Part shown: in pieces, positions 50,288 through 58,359 of the stretch | Layout of the letters: each line of letters starts with the position of its first letter | Position numbering within the stretch: position 1 is the stretch's first letter | Assembly (NCBI RefSeq): GCF_000237325.1 | Contig: NC_017542.1 | Span: 2,452,501-2,516,500, forward strand | DNA length: 64,000 bases | Direction of reading: 5' to 3' | Source of the DNA: Paenibacillus polymyxa M1 | GTDB lineage: Bacteria > Bacillota > Bacilli > Paenibacillales > Paenibacillaceae | Position numbers and translations under genes: made by a program | Notes under the pieces: generated by a model | Database searches by the model: none | What the model was told of the DNA's origin: nothing | Seen by the model: only the letters and a program-made list of their open reading frames with translations

Positions 50288-51007
50288 ATGAGATATGTTA
50301 TTCAGATTGAGGGTTTGAAAAAAGTGTACCATGTCGGAGATCAGGAAATTCATGCTCTGCGTGAGGTTCAACTTGATATTGCTGACGGTGATTTTGTTGC
50401 GATTATGGGACCGTCTGGATCAGGCAAGTCCACAATGATGAATGTCATCGGCTGTCTGGATTTACCTACATCAGGACAATTTTATTTGGATGGATATTCG
50501 ATCTTAGATGCTCGCGAGGATGAACTGGCTATTATACGTAATCAGAAAATCGGATTTGTATTTCAGAAATTCCATTTACTTCCACGATCCACAGCTCTGG
50601 AAAACGTGGAACTGCCTATGATCTATGCGGGGGTTTCTGCCAAGGAGCGTCGTTTGCGGGCTATGGATGCCCTCACAAGCGTAGGTCTAGGCGATCGGAT
50701 GAACAACAGGCCAAATGAATTGTCAGGCGGTCAGCAGCAACGGGTATCCATTGCGCGGGCACTTGTGAACAATCCGGTTATTCTCTTAGCGGATGAACCG
50801 ACAGGAGCTTTGGACTCCAAAACAAGTGTGGAAATCATGGGGATTTTTCAGCGTCTGAACGATCAGGGGAAAACGGTTGTACTGGTTACTCATGATCAAG
50901 AGGTTGCGGAATACGCCAAGCGTCTGATTCATTTTCGAGATGGGCGGATTGAAAAGGATCAGCCTGTTGAGGAACGAAGAATGGCGGCAGAGGAAGTGAA
51001 GGCATGA
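50288..51007 (+). CDS. MacB-type ABC transporter ATPase
   Basis: 239 residues of the LolD/MacB ATPase family. Walker A GPSGSGKST is near residue 41, the family Q-loop FVFQKFHLLPR near 87, the signature LSGGQQQRVSIARAL near 145, Walker B VILLADEPTGALDS near 165 and the switch VTHDQEVA near 200. It overlaps the permease by 4 bases and energises that permease mechanically rather than moving substrate through a channel. Confidence 0.92.
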   Translation: MRYVIQIEGLKKVYHVGDQEIHALREVQLDIADGDFVAIMGPSGSGKSTMMNVIGCLDLPTSGQFYLDGYSILDAREDELAIIRNQKIGFVFQKFHLLPRSTALENVELPMIYAGVSAKERRLRAMDALTSVGLGDRMNNRPNELSGGQQQRVSIARALVNNPVILLADEPTGALDSKTSVEIMGIFQRLNDQGKTVVLVTHDQEVAEYAKRLIHFRDGRIEKDQPVEERRMAAEEVKA

Positions 51008-52215
51008 AGTTTCAGGAAATTATTCGTGTGTCGCTCAATAGTTTGCGAACCAATATGCTGCGATCCTTGCTGACCATGGTGGGTATTATTATCGGAGTAG
51101 CCGCTGTGATTGCGATTGTAGCCATCGGTAAAGGATCAACCGCTACAATTACATCGCAGATCAATAGTATGGGAAATAATCTGCTGATGATCTATCCTTA
51201 TGCTCCATATGATGGGTCAAGTTCCATGTCGTTCAACCAGACGAAAGGAATATCTTTGGAGGATATTGAGGCACTAGAGCAGCAAAAAGCAGTAGCCGAG
51301 GTGGCGCCAAGTGCGATGACCAATGCAGATATTACATGGAGTCGCAATAAGGTCAGCGGGCAAATCGAGGGGACCTCGCTGGGATTTGTTCATGTGAGAA
51401 AGTTGTCGCTCGCTCAGGGCAGATCGTTTACCCACTATGAAGTGGATAAACGATTGAATGTGGCTGTATTGGGGAGTGATGCGGCCCGTAATATTTTTGG
51501 CCCGGATGCTTCCAAAGCGGTAGGTGAGATCATTATGATCAAACAACTGCCCTTTAAGGTGGTTGGTGTGCTGGCTAATTCCAATTCAAATATGAATAAT
51601 AGCGGACAGCAGGTCTATGTGCCAATCACAACGGGGATGGAACGACTAGGTAATATGAGCATTCAGCAGGTGAATGCCTCTGCAACAACGGAGGACAAGA
51701 TTGATCAGGCAAGTGCTCAAATTCGGCAGGTGCTGCGTGTCAGACATGAGCTAAAGCCATCAGAGGGCGATGATTTTCAAATTATGACCCAGACGGAAAT
51801 CTTAAAAACAGTGTCCGGGGTTGACCGGGTTATGAATATGCTGCTGATTGGTGTAGCTGCAATTGCGCTCGGCGTTGGTGGTGTTGGCATTATGAATATT
51901 ATGCTGGTGTCTGTCACGGAGCGTACGAGGGAGATCGGAATTCGCAAAGCGATTGGTGCGCAACGCAGTGATATTATGCTGCAGTTTGTGGCTGAGGCTG
52001 TTTTTCTCAGTCTAATGGGTGGACTGGTCGGCGTTATGGTGGGTCTTGGGGGTGCAAAGCTGCTTGAGAAATTCGTCCAAATGCCGATTGTGTATTCGAT
52101 AGAGCCAGTACTGTACTCTTTTTTGTGCTGCATGGGAGTCGGAGTGCTGTTCGGAGTATATCCGGCGCGCAAAGCCTCGAAGCTGCGTCCGATTGATGCT
52201 TTAAGATACGAATAG
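51004..52215 (+). CDS. MacB-type ABC transporter permease
   Basis: 403 residues of the FtsX/MacB permease family. One N-terminal helix is followed by a large extracytoplasmic MacB-type domain (about 45-245), then three C-terminal helices with the conserved GGVGIMNIMLVSVTERTREI loop and GVYPARKASKLRPIDALRYE tail. It works with the ATPase at 50288 and adaptor at 48821, probably exporting peptides or antibiotics from the outer membrane leaflet. Closely related sets in Bacillus confer resistance to bacterial peptides. Confidence 0.92.
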   Translation: MKFQEIIRVSLNSLRTNMLRSLLTMVGIIIGVAAVIAIVAIGKGSTATITSQINSMGNNLLMIYPYAPYDGSSSMSFNQTKGISLEDIEALEQQKAVAEVAPSAMTNADITWSRNKVSGQIEGTSLGFVHVRKLSLAQGRSFTHYEVDKRLNVAVLGSDAARNIFGPDASKAVGEIIMIKQLPFKVVGVLANSNSNMNNSGQQVYVPITTGMERLGNMSIQQVNASATTEDKIDQASAQIRQVLRVRHELKPSEGDDFQIMTQTEILKTVSGVDRVMNMLLIGVAAIALGVGGVGIMNIMLVSVTERTREIGIRKAIGAQRSDIMLQFVAEAVFLSLMGGLVGVMVGLGGAKLLEKFVQMPIVYSIEPVLYSFLCCMGVGVLFGVYPARKASKLRPIDALRYE

Positions 52216-52220
52216 GAAAG

Positions 52221-52268
52221 CGGGTGCTTTGCCTTACTCGAAAGAGGGGGGATAAAGCGCCCGTTTTT
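52221..52268 (+). terminator. terminator after the efflux operon
   Basis: Arms CGGGTGCTTT and AAAGCGCCCG are followed by TTTTTT, 6 bases after the permease stop codon. Confidence 0.82.
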
Positions 52269-52423
52269 TGTATGGAATAAGTGTTTTAAATGATAAAAAA
52301 ACATGAATAACCACTTTAATTTTATATATGTGATGTTTTATATGTTTTTTTTAGGTTGATTTATTATTATATATGACGTATTATATTCCATATCAGATCG
52401 CAAGCAAAAAAGGAGGGGCGTTC

Positions 52424-53068
52424 ATCATCGACCTTACGGCAAGACAAGTAGAAATTTTAAACATCGTACAAAAGCATGCCCCGATTACGGGTGACCAGAT
52501 TGCGGAAATGCTTAATCTCAGTAAGGCGACCATTCGGACCGACCTATCCAAATTGGGCATTTTGAATTACATAGATGCTAAGCCCAAGGTCGGTTATTTT
52601 GTTGGAAAGCGGGGTACGCCGAACCGGGAGGAAAAATTCCGGCTTTTGCAAATGAAGGTCGGTGATCTTCACGGGGTTCCAGTCATCGTACGTGAAACAA
52701 CCACAATTCAGGAAGCTGTCGTAGCTCTGTTTTTGGAAAATGTGAGCAATTTGATCGTCACCGATGAAGACGGAAATTTGGCAGGGGTGGCTTCCCGCAA
52801 GGATTTACTCAAGGTCACGTTAGGCAATCCCAATGCAGCAACCATTCCTGTCAGTCTTGTGATGACCCGACAGGCGAATGTGGTCACTGTTTCCCCAGAG
52901 GATACCGTACTAGAGGCAGCACGCAAAATTATTGCCCGTCAAATCGACAGTCTGCCTGTCGTCGTCCCTTCGGATTCTGACAAACCAGGAGAGCACTGGA
53001 AAGTCGTGGGACGTATTACAAAGACAAATATTATTAAAATGTTGCTCGATATGGTAGCAGAGGATTAA
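52424..53068 (+). CDS. ccpN: CcpN-type regulator of gluconeogenesis (HTH plus CBS pair)
   Basis: About 214 residues. An N-terminal helix-turn-helix (ITGDQIAEMLNLSKATIRTDL near 20-40) is followed by two CBS domains (about 70-210). The gene order ccpN-yqfL-glpX matches Bacillus, where CcpN represses gapB and pckA when glycolysis is active. A strong AGGAGG at 52411 sits 7 bases before ATC codons at 52424/52427, and the protein that would start there has the normal CcpN length. The first ATG (52373) lacks a ribosome site and adds 17 atypical residues. An ATC start is rare, so the start is uncertain; the longer form is the alternative. Confidence 0.85.
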   Translation: MIDLTARQVEILNIVQKHAPITGDQIAEMLNLSKATIRTDLSKLGILNYIDAKPKVGYFVGKRGTPNREEKFRLLQMKVGDLHGVPVIVRETTTIQEAVVALFLENVSNLIVTDEDGNLAGVASRKDLLKVTLGNPNAATIPVSLVMTRQANVVTVSPEDTVLEAARKIIARQIDSLPVVVPSDSDKPGEHWKVVGRITKTNIIKMLLDMVAED

Positions 53069-53081
53069 TGGGAGGAATCGA

Positions 53082-53885
53082 ATGGTTCAGGCGAGCAGTC
53101 ATTTTATAGCGATCTGTTCAGACTCGATAGGTGAGACGGCAGAAGCTGTTGTACAGGCGACCATGCGCCAATTTGAGTTACCAGACACAGAGATCAAAAG
53201 ATTTATGAATGTGAGGGATGAAGACGAGCTGAGTCGGGTAATGGAGGAAGTTGCCGAGCGTAAAGGCTTTGTAGCTTATACGCTGGTACAGCCGGAATTG
53301 AGAGAGGCGATGAAAGAGGAGGCTGTTCGGCTGAATGTGCGGGCTGTCGATATTATGGGACCGATGATGCAGGCGTTTGCCGATACGTTTCATAACGATC
53401 CCAAAGAGAAGCCTGGCCTACTGCACCGACTGGACGACAACTATTTTCGGCGTGTAGAGGCGCTGGATTTTGCAGTTCAATACGATGATGGCAAAGATGT
53501 GAGCGCTATTCTCAAAGCAGATATAGTATTGCTTGGCGTGTCTCGTATTTCCAAAACTCCTTTATCCATGTTTCTCGCACATAAAGGTTATAAAACAGTC
53601 AACATACCGGTTGTACCGGAGCTGACACCACCTGTTCAGTTGAAGGATGTTCAGCGTGGCCGAGTGTTCGGATTGACGATCCAGCCGGAGCTACTGTTGA
53701 AAATACGCAGTGAACGACTGAAGGTAATGGGGCTTCCTAATAATGTGCAGTATGCTACAGCGACGAGGGTGGAAGAGGAGATCGCGTATGCGCAGTCTTT
53801 GTTTAAAGAGCTGAATTGTCCAGTCATTGATGTTACAGATAAAGCAATTGAAGAGACAGCAGGCTTGATTGTCAGAATGCTATAA
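53082..53885 (+). CDS. pyruvate, phosphate dikinase regulatory protein (YqfL/PDRP family)
   Basis: 267 residues of the DUF299 kinase/pyrophosphorylase family. The P-loop GVSRISKTPLS near residue 155 is diagnostic. In many bacteria this enzyme phosphorylates and dephosphorylates PPDK; YqfL of Bacillus is its homologue next to ccpN. It starts 13 bases after ccpN with GGGAGGAA before the ATG. No PPDK gene is seen in this window. It probably controls the pyruvate/PEP step of gluconeogenesis together with CcpN. Confidence 0.92.
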   Translation: MVQASSHFIAICSDSIGETAEAVVQATMRQFELPDTEIKRFMNVRDEDELSRVMEEVAERKGFVAYTLVQPELREAMKEEAVRLNVRAVDIMGPMMQAFADTFHNDPKEKPGLLHRLDDNYFRRVEALDFAVQYDDGKDVSAILKADIVLLGVSRISKTPLSMFLAHKGYKTVNIPVVPELTPPVQLKDVQRGRVFGLTIQPELLLKIRSERLKVMGLPNNVQYATATRVEEEIAYAQSLFKELNCPVIDVTDKAIEETAGLIVRML

Positions 53886-54029
53886 AGCGAAGCAACTTAG
53901 AAGCAACGTTTATAAAGAAAATATGAATCACGGGATACAGGAGTGTAAATATAAAATGGCAGCAAAGCTGCCGTGAAATATTATTTGCCTGTGGGTAACA
54001 ATTATTTTTAGGAGAGGTGAGGGATAGGT

Positions 54030-55007
54030 ATGGAGAGTCAAATGGCATTGGAATTCGTTCGGGTAACAGAGGCAGCGGCACTGCAATCGGCACAATGGAC
54101 AGGGCGTGGAGATAAGAATAGCGCGGACGAGGCGGCAACAGTAGCCATTCGTACTCATTTTAATGCGGTATCCATGGACGGCACGGTCGTGATTGGTGAA
54201 GGCGAAATGGATGAGGCTCCCATGCTGTATATCGGGGAGAGAGTAGGCAATCGCAGAGGGCCGGCCATGGATATTGCTGTTGATCCTCTCGAAGGGACTG
54301 AAACGGTGGCGAACGGTTTGAATAACGCACTGTCGGTCATTGCTGCTGCACCTCGTGGTAGTCTACTACACGCTCCGGATATGTACATGCAAAAATTAGC
54401 TGTTGGTCCGGCATTGGCTGGAAAGCTGTCACTAGAAGACACGATTCCGACTACATTGTCAAAAGCAGCGCGCATACTGGGGAAATCCTTGTCCGATCTT
54501 ACGGTGTCGATTCTGGATCGTTCACGGCATGCCGGGATTATCCAGCTTCTGCGGGAAAGCGGCGTTCGGATCAAGCTGCTTGGTCATGGGGATGTGATGG
54601 GCGCAATTGAAACCTGCCTGGATAGCGGTGTAGATTTGCATATTGGCTCTGGCGGTGCTCCTGAGGGTGTATTGGCCGCGGCCGCGCTGAAATGCATGGG
54701 CGGAGAAATACAAGGCCGTCTGCTTCCTCATGGAGAAGAAGAGATTGCACGTTGCAAACGCATGGGTATTACTGATCCAGGGGCGTTGCTGTCGATGGAG
54801 GACATGGTCGGACGCCAAGGCGTGATGTTTGTCGCTACAGGCGTTACGCCTGGTGAGTGGTTGCAGGGGGTTCGTTCTCTGCCTGGTCACAGAGCTGAAA
54901 CCCATTCAGTTGTAATGCATTCAGATACAAAAACGATTCGTTTCGTGCGAAGTATTCATCATACAGCTGATTCTTCCGGTACGCTTGCAGCCGCGGCATC
55001 CTCTTGA
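54030..55007 (+). CDS. glpX: class II fructose-1,6-bisphosphatase
   Basis: 325 residues of the GlpX family. The metal-binding and catalytic motifs GEGEMDEAPML near residue 52 and VDPLEGTET near residue 88 are intact, as is HIGSGGAPEGVLAAAAL. It removes the 1-phosphate of fructose-1,6-bisphosphate, the committed step of gluconeogenesis. GGAGAGGTGAGG precedes the ATG at 54030. The 144-base gap after the YqfL gene suggests a separate or internal promoter, although all three genes are co-oriented. Confidence 0.93.
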   Translation: MESQMALEFVRVTEAAALQSAQWTGRGDKNSADEAATVAIRTHFNAVSMDGTVVIGEGEMDEAPMLYIGERVGNRRGPAMDIAVDPLEGTETVANGLNNALSVIAAAPRGSLLHAPDMYMQKLAVGPALAGKLSLEDTIPTTLSKAARILGKSLSDLTVSILDRSRHAGIIQLLRESGVRIKLLGHGDVMGAIETCLDSGVDLHIGSGGAPEGVLAAAALKCMGGEIQGRLLPHGEEEIARCKRMGITDPGALLSMEDMVGRQGVMFVATGVTPGEWLQGVRSLPGHRAETHSVVMHSDTKTIRFVRSIHHTADSSGTLAAAASS

Positions 55008-55061
55008 AATTTGAAGTCAAGACTTCCTTCACTGGTGAATTCAATCATAATAAACTTATAA

Positions 55062-55107
55062 AACAGCAAGTCTCTGACTAAAGGGAGACTTGCTGTTACT
55101 GTTTTTT
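55062..55107 (+). terminator. terminator after glpX
   Basis: Perfect arms AACAGCAAGTCTC and GAGACTTGCTGTT with a 10-base loop are followed by ACTGTTTTTT. Confidence 0.85.
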
Positions 55108-55812
55108 GGGGATAAAAGAGTAAAAGCAAGGATATAAATTTCTAAAAAACAGGCACTTTTGAAGTGAAATTGAAACGTTTCTATTAGGGCTTGAAAAGAA
55201 AAAACATAGCTTTGGAAGAGAAAAAATCAATTCAAACTAATTTTTTTAGACGAAGAGTCAAAAAAAATTATGCATTATATAGTTCTTTGAAACTATATAA
55301 AAACCCTGTTTATTAAAAATTTAAAGAGTTATTAATTTGGGTTTGTGTGTGGTTGTTTTAAATTAGTTCCATTATATAGGAGGTTGAAGGGAGGTGCGGA
55401 AAAAGTCGGAATTTGTCGGATGATATCAGGTTGAATTTGTTACATTTATGTTAAAGGCATGTAAAGATAAAATTGTTATAGGACAAGGGCTTTAGGCGTA
55501 ATTGTAAATCAAAATGATTTTAGTTTTACAATGTTCGTGAAAATGTGAAATTATGTTTTAAGCCAAATTTGCAGATCGTGATGGGCAGATAATGAGCGAA
55601 AAAGTAAAATTGTTGCTTTTGTAGTTTGGAAACAAATAGCATAATATGGATTTTGGTTTATTTTTATGAAGTCTAGTAATTTAGAACTTTTGTCCCATGT
55701 CAAGCCGTTTTAAAGTTTGTATATTTAAAAAAGCTAGAAAGTGTTGGAAGAAAAAAAGATATATAAGGATTTATTGTAAAATTATTACTTCATAGAGGAT
55801 GGAGGAATTCAT
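55108..55812. other. long AT-rich non-coding region before the NRPS-associated genes
   Basis: About 700 bases without any plausible gene, much richer in A and T than its surroundings. A weak promoter, TTGTAG (55619) with TAATAT (55642) and a 17-base spacer, lies about 165 bases before the thioesterase gene. The composition break suggests a boundary between the core gluconeogenesis genes and a secondary-metabolite locus. No hairpin, repeat or RNA gene is convincing here. Confidence 0.5.
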
Positions 55813-56637
55813 ATGACGACTCGATCACAATCTTGGTTCGCGAAAACAGAGGTCCAACCAACTGCGAAACTCCAACTATTTTGCTTCCCCTACGCCGGCG
55901 GCGGTGCTTACATATTTAACTCTTGGAAGTCCAGGCTCGCACCTGATATTACTGTGTTGCCAATACAACTCCCAGGACGTGAGGCCCGCTCCATTGAAGC
56001 TCCAATGGAAACCCTTCAAGACATCGTTCAATCGCTGGTTCCCGCTATGGCTCCATACATGCATAAGCCGTTTGCCTTTTTTGGACATAGCATGGGGGCA
56101 CTGATTGCATTTGAAACAGCACGGCAGTTGTACAGCAAAACAGGAAAACTACCTGTGCATATCATCGTATCTGGCAAATCCGCCCCTCATATTCCATACT
56201 CCAAAAAACGACTCCATGATTTAGCAGATGATTCTTTCACCGAAGAGCTCCGTTTGATGCAGGGCACCCCCGAAGAGGTGCTGCAAAATGCAGAATTGAT
56301 GCAAATTATTATGCCTCGTCTGCGTGCAGATTTTAAGGTATGTGAAACTTATGTTTATCAGCCGGGAAATCCACTGGCATGCCCGATGACGGTTCTAGGG
56401 GGAACGAAGGATTTTGAGGTTAGCACAGACTCACTCCGTGCCTGGCAGCAGCATACGATGTCACCTATGGATGTCCGGATGTTCGAAGGCAATCACTTTT
56501 TCATCCATGAACAAGAGCAAGAGGTTATGAGTGCAGTCGAGGACATTCTTTCCGCATCCTCGCCGATGGCCCACACTGCGGCAGCTCATACAGCTTGCAA
56601 CACAAGCACTCCACAACCACGATTCAGGCAGAGTTGA
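55813..56637 (+). CDS. type II thioesterase (NRPS-associated)
   Basis: 274 residues of the alpha/beta hydrolase type II thioesterase family. The N-terminus has the typical LFCFPYAGGGAYIF, the nucleophile Ser lies in FFGHSMGALIAFE near residue 95, the Asp in GGTKDFEVS near 198, and the His in FEGNHFFI near 227. The C-terminal 20 residues are longer than usual and Ala/Thr-rich. These enzymes remove misprimed groups from carrier domains. It precedes the damaged ABC/NRPS genes and the large NRPS, so it belongs to the same locus. GGATGGAGG precedes the ATG. Confidence 0.88.
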   Translation: MTTRSQSWFAKTEVQPTAKLQLFCFPYAGGGAYIFNSWKSRLAPDITVLPIQLPGREARSIEAPMETLQDIVQSLVPAMAPYMHKPFAFFGHSMGALIAFETARQLYSKTGKLPVHIIVSGKSAPHIPYSKKRLHDLADDSFTEELRLMQGTPEEVLQNAELMQIIMPRLRADFKVCETYVYQPGNPLACPMTVLGGTKDFEVSTDSLRAWQQHTMSPMDVRMFEGNHFFIHEQEQEVMSAVEDILSASSPMAHTAAAHTACNTSTPQPRFRQS

Positions 56638-56846
56638 CTGTCCCACACATCACGATACACTTCGCTATCACCATCTCAGCAATAACCGATAAAACAACCC
56701 ACCATGATGCATTTCCCAACATAGATTAAAATCCAACTTTACTGTACAGGCACTCATTCATTTCAGACACAGAGTTTACTTCAACGACGTCCATCGCCAA
56801 TCTAAATAGTTCGCACTGCATAAAGTGTGGGCAATGAAAAAGAGGG

Positions 56847-57256
56847 ATGCCCTTGTTTCGAGCAAATTCTGCTTTTCGGAGACTTACACGTTATATAAAA
56901 CCGTATAACCTTTGGGTTTTTATAACCGTAATTTCTTCTTTGTGTTTAGCAGCTATTGACATTATTTTGGGTAAGGCCATAGAGCAAATGGCACAGGGCA
57001 CATTCTCCTCCACCCAGAACATGATCTATCTAGTTGTTGGTATGACGGTCATTGGAATGCCTTGTAAGTTTGTGATGAGGTACGCTTCAGCACGATTTAG
57101 TGTTAGTGCATTGCGTGACTTGAGAGGCGATCTCGTACATAAGTTTTATGATTTACCTGTTTCTAGCGTGGAGAGGAAGTTCACCGGAGATCTGGTATCC
57201 CGTCTAACAAACAATACGGCGCTGTTGCAGAACTTTTTTATCCAGCAATTTGCTAA
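56847..57256 (+). pseudogene. truncated ABC exporter (N-terminal transmembrane domain only)
   Basis: About 135 codons match the first part of an ABC exporter transmembrane domain, with FLT-like helices and the conserved DLRGDLVHKFYDLPVSSVE and FTGDLVSRLTNNTALLQ stretches. The similarity ends at about IQQFANQ, where it meets a condensation-domain sequence in another frame. The rest of the transmembrane domain and the whole ATPase domain are missing. It is therefore a 5' remnant whose 3' part has been lost in a deletion or recombination. The remaining frame continues into unrelated residues up to 57425. Confidence 0.75.
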
Positions 57257-58192
57257 TCAGACGGTGTATCGTCTAACCATATCGTGCAGGAGCTGGGACA
57301 ACTGTACGAGGGACAGGCCTTGGAGCCGCTGCCAATTCAGTACAAGGACTATGCGGTGTGGCAGCAGCAGGAAATGCAGCGTGAGTCCTACCAGCGCCGG
57401 GAACAGTTCTGGCTGGAGCATTTAGCCGGGGAATTACCGGTACTGGATCTGCCGATTGCTTATCCTAGACCTGCTGTTCGCAGCTTCGAGGGAGCAACGT
57501 ATGAGTTTACCGTGGACCCGAATGTATCCGAGCAATTGCGCCAAGTGGCGGCACAGACCGGAAGTACGCTGTACATGGTGCTGATGAGCGCCTACACCGT
57601 TCTGCTGTCCAAATATAGTGGTCAGGACGATTTGATCATCGGTACGCCGGTAGCAGGTCGTTTGTTACCTGAACTGGAGCCGCTGATCGGCATGTTCGTC
57701 AATACACTAGCCATCCGGCATCAGCCGCAGGGCAACTCAACGTTCCACAGCTACCTACTGGAAGCCCGAGAGCGTACGTTACAAGCCTTCGAGCATCAGG
57801 ATTATCCGCTGGAAGAGCTGGTGGAAAAGCTGGATATAGTACGGGATGCAAGCCGTAATCCGTTGTTTGATACTATGTTTGTACTGCAAAATACGGAGTC
57901 ACAGGAAGCAAAGCTTGAAACGTTGTCCTTCAGTCCTTATGTGCAGGAGCATCGTATTTCCAAATTTGATTTGACCTTGTCCATGAGTGATGAAGACGGG
58001 CAGATCAAGGGTTCCTTTGAATATTGCACGAAGCTGTTTGGCGCTGACGCTATTGAACGATTAACCGGAGATTTGATAGCGATCCTGTCACAGGTTGCGG
58101 CCAATCCAGATTTGCAATTAAGCGATATTCAGGTGAACTTGGGTGAACAAGCAAAAGGCTTCTCACCGGATTCCATCGACTTTGTTTTCTAG
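57257..58192 (+). pseudogene. C-terminal half of an NRPS condensation domain
   Basis: About 311 codons align with the second half of a condensation domain. The first recognisable residues, SDGVSSNHIVQELGQLY, contain the DG of the HHxxxDG core motif, but the His residues before it are absent. Then come IQYKDYAVWQQ, the YxxxxFWLEHL region, RSFEGATYEF, GTPVAGR-type motif 5 and DYPLEELVEKL. A GTG at 57284 could start translation of the remnant. It stops in the linker where an adenylation domain should begin. It closely resembles the same segment of the second condensation domain in the NRPS downstream (about 61.6-62.4 kb). It cannot catalyse condensation. Confidence 0.8.
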
Positions 58193-58227
58193 ATCAGTTT
58201 TCAGGTTTCTAAAAGGCAATGATTTCA

Positions 58228-58289
58228 CTTTGCATGTGCAAAGGGCAGCGGCTTCGTCCGACTGCCCTTGCCTGCAAAGTATTCTTTTT
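58228..58289 (+). terminator. possible terminator before the NRPS gene
   Basis: Arms CTTTGCA...GGGCAG and CTGCCC...TGCAAAG form a long hairpin with a small internal loop, followed shortly by TTTTT. It lies 36 bases after the stop of the condensation-domain remnant. Confidence 0.55.
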
Positions 58290-58359
58290 CCGATACAACG
58301 CTCATCTACGTAACAACGCACCATTCCAACCGGGGTACAGACCCCATAAAGCAGGAGGG

